NCBI GenBank assembly: GCA_000320605.2
Contig: KB445791.1
Location: 1,344,298-1,408,297 of the forward strand
Origin: Gelatoporia subvermispora B
Lineage: Eukaryota; Basidiomycota; Agaricomycetes; Polyporales; Gelatoporiaceae
Direction of reading: 5' to 3'
Length of the DNA stretch: 64,000 nt
Part shown: positions 32,517 through 46,500 of the stretch, piece by piece
Numbering within the stretch: position 1 is the first letter of the stretch
Layout of the letters: the number at the start of each line of letters is the position of its first letter
Translations under genes and position numbers: made by a program
The notes under the pieces: generated by a model
Seen by the model: the letters and a program-made list of their open reading frames with translations, nothing else
What the model was told of the DNA's origin: nothing
Database searches by the model: none

Positions 32517-35500
32517 ATGGGTGCGCTACGACCTCTGGGAGACCTCGTCTCCTCCGTCCAAATCGTCTTCAGTCCGGATATGCTCCGAGTGCAAAGTGCG
32601 GAAGCGCACGCGTCTCCGAAAGAGCCGGAGTGAGTGCTCTAATCTCACGGCGCCTCGTGGCAGCTAACCCGTACCACGAAGGATCTGGAGAAATTCTCTC
32701 TATATTCCAGCTGGCGCAGCCGCACTTTCTGCTGCACTCTTGCTCCTGCACATCGCATCCCACTCGGAACCTGTCAAGTTCCTGCGTTCCAAGTTGTCCG
32801 CGTCACACACCGTTTCCGCCGATGACGCAAGTGCTGACACTGTCGTCGCATCCGGAGTTGACGAACGGTCCCACATTCGGAGGTATGTGGACGACCTCGG
32901 CGGACCTACGATCTTCACGTTCCGCCTTGCCCGTTTACTCTCGGTTGTAGCGCTTCTTGCTCTCTCTGTCGTCACCGTGATATCATCCGGAATTCGGAAA
33001 GCGCACCCCGGAACCTCTAATCAGAGCGCGTGGTTCAACATCAGCCTTTGTGCGGTATACGTAAGTGAGAGCGAAAGTGTTCCTGCCTTGAACTCAAAAC
33101 ATGGCTCCAGGTGCTTACGCTGCTCTTGTCTATTGCGACCGTGGCTAGAGGTCAACGGACTAGAAGTATTGCTTGTCGGCATCTTGCAACTCTGTTGGCA
33201 GTGACATGGGGCGTGTATATGTACAGGGACGTCTGGCCTTTGGCAACCTACTCCCTCTCCCCGTTCGATGCAAGCGAAGGATGGGTGCTTTGGGCGAAAG
33301 TCACTCTTTTGACGATAGCAGGTGTTATCATCCCCGTGACTGCTCCGCGGCAGTATATTCCGCTGGACCCTAAGGTTCGTCTTTACATTTTACACTGCAG
33401 CGATACCATGCTTATGTAACGTTGGTTAGGATCCACAAGAGCCAAGCCCGGAGCAAACTGCATCTATTATATCGTTGATTGTCTACTTCTGGCTGGATCC
33501 CCTCATTTGGAAGGCGTTCAAGACGCCTCATCTGAAGCTAGAAGAGCTTCCTCCCAATGCGGATTATGATATGGTCCAGTCGCTCATCAAGAAGAGTTAC
33601 CCCGTGAGCCCATAAAATACGCTTCGGTTGTCGTTGCTGTACATTCGCTGGATAGCGACTGGATCCGTTCCAGGCGAAGACGAACAGACATATGTTCTGG
33701 GGCCTGCTCAGAGTATTTCGTGAGAATCCTCAATTTGTACATCAGAATCCAGCTCTAATCTCTCCCCTGCAGCCAAGGAATGCTTCATTCTGACTATCAT
33801 GATTGTGATCAAGGTCCGCTGAATTGTATGACTATGCTATTGTGAAGCTCACCCGCCTCATAGGTGCTCACGGGACTGGCGAGTCCCATCGGTATCAGAC
33901 AGCTCCTTGCGTCAGTATGAACCGTGATTGAGAAACCCACGTGCTGACAAGTCTCCTATCAGGTATATGGAGACTGGCGGCCAAGGAGCCATTGTGTATC
34001 CGTGGGTCTGGATTGCGTGGCTCTTCTTTGGACCCCTCATCGGATCGATAGCCTTCCAGTGGTACATCTTCTATGCTGTACGTGCCCCTCCCTTGTTTGC
34101 TACCTCCCGAGAGATGTAACGTGCTTTCAATGCAGACTCGGGTTGCGGCACGCGTTCAAGCTATCATCACGTCGCTTGTCTTTGACCATGCGCTCCGCAT
34201 TCGCGTCAAGGCGGACGATGACAAGTCGGTCGGTTCTGTCGGCCCGAGCGCTTCGACCACACCCGACACCGCGTCGGTCGTCGAGTCTACCCTGGACAGC
34301 CCAACAAGCGAGGAGGAGACAGTCCGCGCGAGCAGCGTTGGGGCCGACTCGTCTGGCAAGGCGCAGAAGAAAGACGAGAAACCTGCTACTGCACCTGGGG
34401 GCGAGAAATCGAATCTCGTGGGCAAGCTCAACAACCTCGTCACTGTAGATATGGAGAAGATCACTGCTGCGAAGGATTTCTGGGTTCTTCGTGAGTGAGG
34501 TGTAACGGCTCGCTTCTAATAGCTGAACCGACTTTTGCCTGGAGTCATCATGGCTCCTTTACAGATTGGTCTTTCAATCTGGTTCCTCTATGACGTGCTT
34601 GGTTGGAGGTATGTAAATTGTAGTACTCTTCATTCCACTTCCGCCTGAGATTATTCTCGTATAGCTCGTTCGTGGGACTTGCAACGATGCTGGCGTTGTT
34701 CCCAATCCCCGGGTACATCACGAGCATCACACAGAAAGTCCAGCGAGAGAAAATGAAGAGGACCGATGCTCGTACCCAAGCAGTAACTGAGAGTACGTCC
34801 CTATCCATCTCGACATGCTCAATCTCATTGCCAGACAGCCATGAATGTCATTCGCATGATCAAACTCTTCGGCTGGGAACCTCGAACCGCTCAGCAGATC
34901 GGTGAGAAGCGGCAGGATGAGCTCGATTGGCAGAAGAAGTACCAAATTTACACTCTGTCTGCGAACATATCGAAGTAAGCAATCCTGCGATGTCTGGTGC
35001 TTGCCATACTAATGGTCGTGATCAGCTATATGATTCCTCTGCTGACCATGCTTAGCACCTTCTTCACTTATGTGCGTCTCTGTTTCTTGCATGTTGTATT
35101 ATCAGATTCTCAGCCGCACCCGCCTAGACCGTGATCATGAAGCAAGAACTGTCTGGTATGTTTGCCTTGACGCAAACTTATGATATATGACTAAAGGATC
35201 TATTTGCTAGCTTCGAAGATTTTCTCCTCCATGGCAGGTATGTTGTATGACCTCTCCTATGTAGTGGTATGTGATTAACCCCTGGAAGTGTTCGAAATGC
35301 TTCGGGAGTGCTTGTTCGTAACCACGGACTTCATTCCTTTGACCATCCAAGGTACACACTTCGGCATTATTGATTCGTGTAGCTGCTGATTTGCAACAAT
35401 TGTCAGCCAAGGTATCTTTGGAGCGTGTACACGACTTCCTGTACAAGGTTTGCACCGCGTGTCTTTGATAGCTCGCATGCTAACTCCCCCTAATTCGAAG

Positions 35501-38500
35501 ACGGAGCTACTGGACAGCTTCGCCGCCATCAAGGAAGGCGAAGCTTTGGTTCCCGCTGCGGAGGTTATCCCGGGCGTCATCGGCATCCGCGAAGCTGCGT
35601 TCACGTGGGCCAACGAGAGCGATCGCACACCGACGCCCGGACCTCCGCGGCGCAAGTTCACGCTTCGCGTCGAGGAGGACCTTGTCTTCGAGCGCGGTCA
35701 TTTCAACCTCATTGTTGGACCGACAGGCTCCGGAAAGACGTCATTGCTCATGGCGCTGCTTGGTATGTTCAGGGGTCCTTGGTGAAGATATCGAAGCATA
35801 CTGATCTAGTCTCAAAGGCGAGATGCATTACATTCCTGCAGGCCCGAGTTCATACGCCAGCCTGCCTCGCGAAAGAGGTGTGGCATATGCTGCGCAGGAG
35901 TCCTGGGTGCAAAATGAGACTATCAGGGTGAGTGCCTTTCAACCACGATATGTCGATGACACTTGCTAACTGACAGCTGATAGGACAATATCATATTCGG
36001 AAGTCCATATGATGAGGAACACTATTACAAAGGTATATTTTCTTCTGTATGCAAACCAATCCAGGTACTCACAGAGAAACAGTGATCGAACAATGCGCGC
36101 TGCAACGTGACCTTAGTCTGTTCGACGCCGGTGACATGACAGAAGTCGGTGAAAAGGGATTGACGCTCAGGTAAGTTCAATTTCACCCTAGCTGGCGTTT
36201 ACTGAGCACCACATGCACACCTCAGTGGCGGTCAGAAGGTGAGCCACCCAAGGTCTATATTCGTTCGAAGCTCCTGATGAATGTGCGTTATAGGCACGAG
36301 TTACGCTCGCGCGCGCGATATACTCTTCGGCGGAGATTTTACTATTGGACGACGTGAGACTGTCTATTTCGAGTAACAGGTGTTCTTACTGAATGTGCGT
36401 AGGTCCTGGCAGCTCTTGACGTGCACACCGCGAAGTGGATCTTGGACAAATGTTTCAGGGGTGATTTGGTACGTGGGAGGACAGTTATTCTGGTGGTATG
36501 TAGATATTTCAGTCAACGTCGCGAGCCAATCTCAAGGTATGGTCACAGACGCATAACGTGGCAATTGCCAGTCCAATTGCCGATTTCGTCGTGTCTCTGG
36601 GAACAGACGGACGGATCGCAAGTATGGGCTCGTTAGATTTGGCTTTGGCAAAGAACAAGAAATTGTCAAAAGAATTGCAGGAGGAGAAAGAGGAAATCAA
36701 CAAGGCGGAACATGGGGTTGACGAGGTCAAACCAGATGTTCCTGCACGCAAGGACGGCAAGTTGATTGTTGAAGAAGAGGTAGAGGTGGGGCATGTAGGA
36801 TGGCCAGCTAGTAAGTTTCAGATTCATACACCTACAGCAGTGTGCTCACGCATTGCAGTGAAACTATATGTCAAATCAGTAGGTGGATCCCACCCAGTTC
36901 TCTTCTGGACTTGGATTGCAGGAGGTATCTTGGCGACAAACTGCATCATCGCTGGGCAAATCTGGTTCCTCGGCTATTGGGCACAGCAATATGAAGAGCA
37001 CGATCCACAGGATGTGCATGTGGCATAGTGAGCAAGCAAATCATGTTTCGCGTCTAGCTATGTGCTCCATTTTGACCGTCTCTCAGTTACTTGAGCATCT
37101 ACTCCGCAATGCTTTTGGTTCTCACAGCTATGTTCCCCTTAACATGGATGACTTCGGTGATTGGGGGCCTTAGGGCGTCCAGAAAGATCCATCGGGACCT
37201 GGTTGCGTCCGTACTTGGGACGACGCTGAGGTGCTTGCAAGAACAGTGTTGTGAATCGTTAAGAACGGGTACATAACGCTTTGTTCTCAGGTGGCTTGAC
37301 AAGACGCCTGTTTCCCGTATCATTGCGCGTTGCACGCAGGATATCGATACAAGTAAGTATGTTTGACATTCATACGATGCATGATACTCACAGGTGATGC
37401 ATGATAGTCGATTCGAAAGTCCAGAACTTCGTGTTTTATCTCATCAACCAGACATTGGACATGGGCGTCCGGCTTTTCGCTGTAGTCATCTTTTCGCCTA
37501 TCTTCTCCATTCCAGGCGTTATCATTGTCGTAACTGGAGGAGCTTGTGGACGAGTATACATGAAGGCACAGCTCTGCGTCAAGAGAGAGATGAGCAATGC
37601 GAAAGCACCCGTTTTGGGACACTTCGGAGCCGCCATAGGTGGATTGAGTGAGTCTAGATTTCCTCTACAGATATCGGCAGTTGTATCTGAGAAACTCTAG
37701 CGTCCATTCGTGCATATGGAGCACAAGAGCTATTTAGAAAGGAATCAATGAAGCGTATTGATCGCTTCACTCGGGCAACAGTACCTTTCTGGAATCTGAA
37801 CAGGTGAGCTCGACTTTCGCAGTTGTTCCGTAGGTGCTCATTGGAGCTAGATGGGTGTGCATCCGACTTGATGCTCTTGGAGGACTTTTTGCGTCTAGCC
37901 TCGCTGTCTATCTCGTCTACTTTACCAATATCCGAGCGTCAAACATTGGGTTTTCTCTCAACATGGCTGGTATGTCTGCACAATGAAAGATGATATATAC
38001 ATCCATTTATCCTGACACAAATCCAGTCAGCTTTGCTCAGATGATTCTATGGTGGATACGTATCATGAACGAGCTCGAACTGAGTGGTACGTTCAAGTAA
38101 CACCTCCACGGTAGCAATGGGCCCTCACGAGTTGTCTCGTAATCAGGTAATAGGTAAAGCAACCTATCCTACTAGCTGATATCTGAACCGGTACTGAACC
38201 CGGTACGCATAGTCTGGAGCGCGTGTTGCAGTACATCAACATCGAGCACGAATCAGAACCCACCCCGGATGGTGTGCCTCCGGCGTATTGGCCAGCCAGT
38301 GGCGAACTTAGAGTGGAGAAGCTCTCTGCGCGCTACTCTCCGGTGAGGGAAATCGCCTGTGGGGTGAGCCTCTTAACTTATGAGAATCGAATTTCAGGAT
38401 GGGCCACGTGTTTTACACGAGGTGTCTTTCGAAGTGAAATCTGGAGAGCGCGTGGGCATCGGTACGTGTGCCTGTGATCTCACTCGTGACGTACCTGACT

Positions 38501-39517
38501 AGGGAGCCAGTTGGCCGAACTGGTAGCGGGAAGGTTAGTTTATGTGGCGTTCCTGGTTGACTGCAACTCACGGGATTTCAGAGCTCACTCACACTTTCGC
38601 TGCTACACTGCATCATCACCGAGGGCAAAGTTTACTACGACGGCCTGGACACGAGCTCGATCAACCTCGACTCACTACGGTCTCATATCACAATCATTCC
38701 GCAAGTGGTGCGCGCGCGTGTTACTTGATTTCTTTTGAAACCAGCGCTCAAGAAGTCTTCATAGCCCGAGTTGCTTGCAGGCACTCTCCGACAGAACCTC
38801 GATCCCTTTGACCAGCACGACGATGCCGTCCTCAATGATGCTTTACGTGCAGCAGGCCTGTTCTCGCTCCAGGGCCAAGATGACGAGGGACGGATCACTC
38901 TAGACAGCGAAATTGCTAGCGGAGGGAGCAACCTCTCAGTCGGACAACGACAAATCCTAGCGCTGGCGAGGGCCATCGTGAGGCAGAGCAAACTCCTCAT
39001 TCTGGATGAAGGTATATTCGAGTTCTGTCTCATGTCATTCACAGTTCCATGGCTCACGTTCCTTGTTCAGCTACTTCCGCGATCGGTGACTATCCAGCTG
39101 CCGGTACTAGAGATAGCCTTGCCTGACCAGATCTCGCCAGATTACGCAACGGATGCAATTATCCAGCGCTCCCTGAGAACGGAGCTGGGCAAAGATGTAA
39201 CGCTGCTCACTATCGCCCACCGTTTACAAACGATCATGGACGCCGACAAGATCGTGGGTTCTAAGAACACTCCTGTGACTCACCCTGATTGATTCTGCAT
39301 TCATTTATAGATGGTGCTCGACGCTGGAAGAATAGTAAGTCCCCCTCAACCCTCACCTGGGCGCGACGTTGATTCAGGCGCTCGCTCTATGCAGGTCGAG
39401 TTCGACACGCCCAGAGCACTTCTGGAAAACCCTGATGGAATGCTGCGCGCTCTGGTCGAGGAGAGCGGCGATAAGGAAGCGCTGCTCAACATGGCACGAG
39501 GGGCCTCTGCTTCGTGA
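32517..39517 (+). CDS. ABC-3: ABCC/MRP-type ABC transporter, full length
   Basis: Third plus-strand copy, about 1590 residues, TMD0-TMD1-NBD1-TMD2-NBD2, with intact Walker A, signature and Walker B motifs in both NBDs. Microexons lie at 36226-36238 (13 bases, SGGQK), 38147-38153 (7 bases), 38511-38533 (23 bases, Walker A of NBD2) and 39071-39085 (15 bases, ATSAI). The joint after VF codes Pro rather than Ala because the exon ends in C, as also in ABC-4. TMD1 and TMD2 differ from ABC-1/2 at many positions (for example [21 protein letters not shown]), while the NBD2 end is nearly identical to ABC-2. This suggests divergence of the substrate path with homogenised ATPase ends. Confidence 0.92.
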
Positions 39518-39901
39518 GAGAAACACCGTATTTCATGGAACTGGACGTATAGCATAGTAGCACGGCCTATGATGGTGGACCTATGATGGTGCACGTTGTT
39601 TGCGTAGTGTCTCTTGTCGGATTGTATATGTATATACCGAAGGCTATCTCTACTTCGACCCCGGTTGTGACACACGCGAGTATCTTCGAGAGAAAATCTA
39701 TGGTGAACTCAAAATAAAGAAGACATCCACCAGAAACTTATGATCGGGGATCACACCAGAACCTGCTCTTCGGGTATTCACCATCAGGAGCCTGAGATGG
39801 ACTCCAGCAGTCCTTGAAGCACGGGCATGGTAGGTACTGGTGCCGAGCACATACTTTGTCGCTGTTCGTCAAGGACCTACACGACTTCCGCCACGGCCCA
39901 C

Positions 39902-40100
39902 ATGATGCGGAAGTACAAATACGTCGTATCTGGCTCCGCTGCTCCGCACTCCTCGTCGACTCAGCACGAGCTACATTTCCTCGTGATCTAAATGTGTACG
40001 TTTCATGCGATGCTTTCTACGTGGTGTTACTTACAAAACTTCATCCGGGTTCACGGAGGGGAACCGCAGCCGCTGCGACGGAGCTACAGGTCACGGGGTG
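39902..40100 (+). pseudogene. Nucleotidyltransferase-like remnant behind ABC-3
   Basis: MRKYKYVVSGSAA opens the match, but a frameshift follows at once. The downstream VDSARATFPRDL and YVSCDAF parts lie in another frame. Homology with the ABC-1 tail ends near the gagctacaggtc box at about 40080-40095. Bases 39518-39901 are shared ABC 3' flank. Confidence 0.5.
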
Positions 40101-40582
40101 CCGTTCTTTCCGAGACGCTGTGGCGCTCGCCGCCGCCACCGCGTCCCTTTACGCCTTCCCTGACCTTGCCTCTCCTGACGTTCATGATCGACGACCCTGA
40201 CCACGCTTGTCAACAGTGATGCTTGCCATTAAACGCGCCGGCCGAGCTCTGTACGAACGTGCTGTTTCCCTCCCCACAGAAATGTCATATCCGAGTTGTT
40301 CTGTGTACATGCTTGGCAGTTGTGCAACGAATATTCTGCGAGTGCGATTTGGACGTGGTTTCTCCAGAATAAGAACGCTTCTGAGCTGTTCGCGCGTCAG
40401 TCCGCCACTCTTCTGTAGCGCACTTGCTCGGTGTAAAATCTCGTGACTGTGCTCTCCGCGCGTACCGGCCGTGGTATACCTATACCAGCTCTCTGTCGCC
40501 TCTGATCCTCGCCCGCTGCCTTTCTCGCACCTCTGCAACACTGCCCCGTTGACACGATCGCTCACCGTGCTGCTCGACGTCA
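40101..40582. other. Upstream region of the PKS gene
   Basis: No gene is supported. The region is pyrimidine-rich before the PKS ATG, as is common for fungal 5' ends. I see no clear TATA element or repeat. Confidence 0.4.
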
Positions 40583-43500
40583 ATGGCGATCCGCCTGCCC
40601 AACTCTACTCATCGTGCGCCCTCCGCGGATCCTCAAGGTATGTTCTGATCGCCATGTGCAATCACGGTACTGTCTCTGACTAGTCGATGTGCACTTTCAG
40701 ATGCAGATGCACTGCGTCCAGTTGATATTTACCTTTTCGACGGACAGGGTAACGCGGCCTCGTCTACGCCTCGCACCATCGAGATCGCTCTGCGCGATGC
40801 CGACACCCCTCTTGGCCGCTCTCTACTCCTTGCTTGCTATCAAGCTTTCTTGCGGGAACTTGAGATATTGCCTGAGAGTCTCCGATCCAAAGTCAATTTG
40901 AGTTCTGCTCAGTTGTGCAGTCCCACGATGCTCCTGGATGTCCCGATTCACCTTCGCACCAATGCAGTTTTAGCCAACATCAGTCTCTACTTGTGCCAGC
41001 TTCTGCGCTGGCTTGCTGAGGGTGCAAACGTGGATGGTATCCATGCCGTCCTGAACCCGCGCGAGCAGTCAAGCGCATCCGCGGAATGTGTCGGCTTTTC
41101 CACCGGCATGTTCGCTGCAGCAGTAGTAGCCTCTTCCCGGGACATCTTGACGTTCTTGACCAATGCCGTCGATATCATGCGTGCGCTGTTCTGGCTAGGC
41201 GCACGCTGCCAGGCATACGCCGTTGAGCAGTCCCTCGCCGACCCCAGTGAACCTGCAACCTGGAGTCTAGTGCTATTCGGCTCATCTCGCACCGAGGTTC
41301 GGGCTGCAGTGACCGAGTACAACTCAAAACCTGTATGGAGCACATTCCTCAATTCGATTACTTGGTGGTCTCACTAACATACCACTGGCCTGCAGCACGG
41401 GGCCCTCTATATCGCAGCATTCACGTCCGATAATTGCGTAACGGTGGCAGGGCGGCCAGAATCCCTGCTCCAATTCAGAAGGGAATACTTGCCAGAGACT
41501 ACAATCTCGTCAAAGTTTTTGGACATCAATACACTCTACCATTCGAGTGCACTGGAACATGTCAAAGAGCAAATTCTGCACGATGTCCACGAGCGAGACA
41601 TCCGTATCCCCACCTACGCGTCGCTCAGGTTTCCTCTGCGTTCGACGAAGACGGGAGAGTCGATCAGTTCCGAGCATCATCCTCACAACAGCACACTCCT
41701 TGACGACCTTCTCGATATGACCCTAGTCCATCCCGTCGACTTCGAGTCTGTCCTCCGGCATCTGCGCCCTCGCGTAGCATCTGCGAACCGCCCCTTCCGG
41801 CTCGTCAACATCGGGCCTTGCACAGGCCTCTGGCGCACCGCGGCACGGTCCCTGACCGGACTGCAGCTAGCGCCCGTGGACTGGTCTACGCCATCGAATG
41901 AGGCCGTCTCAAGAGCTCTCGACCCGCCTCGCCCGTCACTGCCACCGCCCAGTGGTCCGGAGACGCAAGAACCCGTCGCTATCATAGGCATGGCCGCCAC
42001 CTTCCCTGGCGCACGCGATGCCAACGCATTGTGGGATCTTCTCAAGAACGGCCGCAGTACCCTCACCGAGGTGCGCTTCACCTTCTGCCCCTCTCCCTCC
42101 TCTCTTCTCATCTTCATTGAACCTTCTCCCTCCCTTCTCGTGCCGCACCCCAACTCACGCTTATCCCCGCACCCCAGATCCCGCAAGATCGCTTCGAGGT
42201 TCCGGCAGGCCTCGCCGCGCGGCACGGCAACTTCCTCGCGTTCGAAGATGCAGCGGGGTTCGACGCGGGCTTCTTCCGCGTCGCCCCACGCGCCGCGCGC
42301 GCGATGGACCCGCAGCAGCGCGTGCTGCTGCACCTCGCGAAGCACGCGCTGGACGGTGCGGGGTTCGCCCCGCGCGCGGCCGGGCTCGGGGACGCAGAGC
42401 TGGACGGCGTGGGCGTGTTCGTCGGCGCGGCGACGGGCGACTACGTCGAGAACCTGAACTCGGCCGGCGAGCAGGACGCGTTCTACAGCACGGGCACGCT
42501 GCGCGCGTTCCTCGCGGGGCGCGTCGCGCATGCGTTTGGGTTCGGCGGCCCCGCGGAGGTCGTGGACACGGCGTGCTCGTCGTCGCTCGTCGCGATACAC
42601 AACGCGTGCCGCGCGCTGGCGAGCGGAGAGTGCGATATGGCGCTTGCTGGGGGAGTGAATATCATCGCCAGCCCCGAGGTGCGTGCCCTCCCCTCTGTGA
42701 CCTCTGCTCACGCTGACGCATCACGCCTCGTTCGGCGCGGTGGTAGATGCACGTCGGCCTCGAGCGCGCGCACTTCCTGAGCCCGACGGGCCAGTGCCGC
42801 CCGTGGGACGCCGCCGCGGACGGGTACGCGCGCGCGGAGGGCGGCGCGCTCTTCGTCCTCAAGCGCCTGCGTGACGCGCGGGCGGCGGATGATCGGGTCC
42901 TCGGCGTGATCCGTAGCACGGCGCGCACGCAGTCCGGGCGCGCGACGTCGATCACGCACCCGCACGTCCCCGCGCAGGTCGCGCTCCTCCGGCGGCTCCT
43001 CGACGGCGCGGGCGCGAGGCCGGGGGAGGTGGGCGTGGTGGAGGCGCACGGGACGGGCACGAGGGCGGGCGACCCCGCGGAGATGGCGGCCGTGCGCGCG
43101 GTGTTTGGGCGCGGCGACGAGAGCGGGGAGGGCCCGCTGCATGTGACGTCCGTCAAGGCGAACATTGGGCACGCGGAGGCGGCCTCGGGCGCGGCGGGCC
43201 TCGTCAAGCTCGTGCTCATGCTCCGCGAGCGCGCGATCCCCCCGACGATCTCCCTCGTCTCGCTCAACCCGCGCATTCCGGATTTGAGCGCGGACGGTAT
43301 CAGGATTAACAAGGAGCTGGCGGGATGGGAGAGACCGCGGGGCGGACGGCGTACCGCGGTGCTGAACAACTTTGGCGCGGCGGGTTCGAACGCGGCGTTG
43401 CTCCTCGAGGAGCCGCCAGAGGTCCCGTCGAGGACGTGCCATGCAAGACCGGCTGCATTCGTCCTGGGCCTTTCGTGCCACAGTGTAGAGGCGCTGGAGA

Positions 43501-46500
43501 CGTTTCGCGGGCGGTACCTCTGCCACATGCAAGAAGCCATCCACTCGGACCTCGACCTGGAGGATTTCACGTTCAGTGCGACTGCGCGGCGGCAACTCTA
43601 CCGATATCGAATCGCCGTCAGCGGCGCCTCGAAAGAGGAGCTATGCGAGCGGCTGCAGAATGCACAAGCGATCTGCGTCGATGGGGAGGGTCCGGCCCAG
43701 AAAGTTGTGTTCGTGTTCTCGGGGCAGGGGGCACAATATGCGGGAATGGGCAAGGGGCTGTATGCATCGCTGCCTTCGTTCCGGCGCACCGTACACGAGG
43801 CGCACGAGCGGCTTTGCAGCTGGGGATACCCCGGGATCCTCGACGTCATCAATCCCACGCAGGATGTGGCATTCCCCGGGGACATTGTCGCGGAACACCC
43901 GGCAATGTTCGTCCTAGAATACGCTCTGGCTTCGGCGTCCATTTCGTGGGGCGTCAAACCCGACATAGTGGTTGGGCACAGGCGAGTAGCGATGGGCACA
44001 TGTTCGATATGTAAAACTAACTTTGAACTTAGTCTTGGAGAATACGCTGCGCTTGTGGTGGCAGGAGTGATGTCGTTCGATGACGCGCTGAGGCTTGTCG
44101 TAGAGCGGGCCCGGCTGATTGATCGTAAATGTGCCAAAGCAGAGACCGGCATGCTTGCAATTAGAGCTGACGCAGAGAGGATCACGGAGATGCTCGAGAA
44201 TGAAGCCGAGTTTCGGAAACTCTCTATCGCATGCTACAATAGGTTAGCTTCTTTTCGGGCGTATGATATCGGCATTCGTTTGAAACTAACTCTGTCCGGT
44301 ATAGCGACATAGATTGTGTAGTGGCAGGTCCTCTCACACCACTCTCGTCTCTGGAAGGCGCGCTCCGGGAGTCTGGATGCCGATGCATTCAGCTCGATGT
44401 CCGCTACGCCTACCACACCGGCGCTTTGGGGCCAATCCTTGATGACCTCCACAATCTAGCCAGCACGATCGATCTGTCGCCACCTACCATCCCGGTTCTG
44501 TCGAATTTGTTCGGCAGGGTGATATCCCCTGCTGATGGTGCGGCATTCGATGCCGACTACTTTAGCCGGCATTGTGTCGAACCGGTTCTATTTGTCGACG
44601 GAATTCGGCATTTACTGGCGAGCGAACAAGGTGCTGACTTCACTTGGATCGAGCTGGGACCGCACCCGACGACGCTTCCAATGCTGCGCAATATATGCTC
44701 GGAGGGCTTCCTTGGGGACGCTAGCCGCATGCGCTTTATCCCGACTCTGCGCAGGGATACCCCCGACTTGGCAGGGCTCTCGGCAGCTCTATCTAGTCTC
44801 TATTGCGCATATGCCGACATCAACTGGCAGGCAGTGTTCCATGATATCGCACCAGACTCGCGCCTGGTTGATCTGCCAGCGTATCCGCTCCAGCTGACCG
44901 AATATTGGGTCCCCTATCGCTCGCGGACGGCTCGAGAAGCTCTCCCATTGCAGCACTCAGTTCCTCAGCCTGGCACATCTCTGCTAGGGCGATGTGTCGC
45001 ATTCTCAGAACGTAATCTGGGTATCACATTCGAAACCCGTCTCGTTCACTGCCCCCTCGTCGAACTCATCGAAGGCCATCGCGTGGCTGGGAGCTCTCTG
45101 TGTCCCGCTTCTGTGTACTTGGAGCTGGCCCTGCAGGCTTTGAGTGCATTGCTGCGACACGTGCACTACTCGCGCACGGATCTCGTTGTCGAAGCTGCTG
45201 ATGTCGTGTACACGAGTCCTCTAGTATTGCACAGGGATGCTGATCAGATCGTTCAGACGGAGATCACGATAGCTGATGAGTGCGGACAAAGTAGTACACG
45301 GGCTTGGAGCTTCTCAGTCAGCTCACGGGAAGAGAGATCTCATGGTGTCTGGCAAGGTCACTGCAGCGGCAAATTCTTTGAAGGCCGCGCATCTCGGAGT
45401 CCTGAAGAGACGACAGCGCTAGAGTCGTCGCTCTCTTCTCGTCTGAAACATATGCTGGCGAATCCGACCGTATTCGCGGATATACAACAGACTGGGTCGG
45501 AGACCTTCGGTCGAGCGACGATATACGATCTGCTCTTCCCACGAATCGTCGAGTACACGAGCGCATACAAGACAATCCACTCCATGACCCTCCAATCAGA
45601 CCCGCCCTGCCGATCAGGCGACGTCACCTCCGGGCTCCACGTGTATGCCGGTGCTTGCATTCCCACCATGAACGATGCGTTCGACGGTGCACAGAAATCC
45701 CGCTCGATATTCATCGACACACTTCTACACGCAGCTGGTTTCGCTGTGAACTACCGCGCCAATTTCTCCACAGACACCGTGTACATATGCGCCTCCGTCG
45801 GCACACTGTGCGGCAATCTGGCATCGATCCCGCCCGGGCGACGGTTTGGCGTCTATGTGTACGTCACACCGAGCACCAGCCAATGCAGCGGAGCATCGGC
45901 GGATGCCTATGCAATCGAAACTGAAGCGGATGGACGGGTCGCCCGAATCGTTATTTGTGCGACAGGGATACAATTCCGACGCGTGGCGCTGGATGTGCTC
46001 CGCTGTGTCTTACAACAAAAGGCTTCTGTCCAATACGCGCAACATGAAAACGAGAGCCTTCGGCGGGGGATTCTCGATGTGCCTCCAGCTCATACGTCGT
46101 CTACGCTCAATTTCGATGAAGAGAGATTCTGGTCGGAGCGGTCAGCTGCTTCCCTGCTGACGCCTGCCACTTCCTCGCCGCCGCATGTTCCCCCTTCGCC
46201 ACCTTTTCCCGTCTTGACACCACTCTATCGTTCTCTCGCTCATCGCCTCACCGAGTTGATTGCCTCGACCTGCGGTGTACCTCTGGACATGATCAAACCG
46301 GAGACACGCTTGGAAGAACTGGGGATCGACTCTCTGATGAGTATCGAGCTCTCCGGGAAGTTTCGAGCTCTGTCCAGGCAGGCGCCCGGCCTCAATCGAG
46401 CGGCCAACTTCGAGCTCGCGCTGTATTCGTCGCGTACAATCGAAGAGCTGCTGAAAGATTGCTCGGTCCCTGACGGCTTGGCAGCTTCTCCAACCCTCTG

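Noticed and set aside
41683..43595. Long frames on the minus strand across the PKS ketosynthase region
   Set aside because: The very high GC content removes stop codons in all frames. Composition is Arg/Ala/Gly noise, and the plus strand carries the clear KS motifs.
43982..44032. Reading the PKS acyltransferase as lacking its active-site serine
   Set aside because: The unspliced frame shows GHRRVAM, but removing the GC-AG intron gives GHSLGEY in perfect frame.
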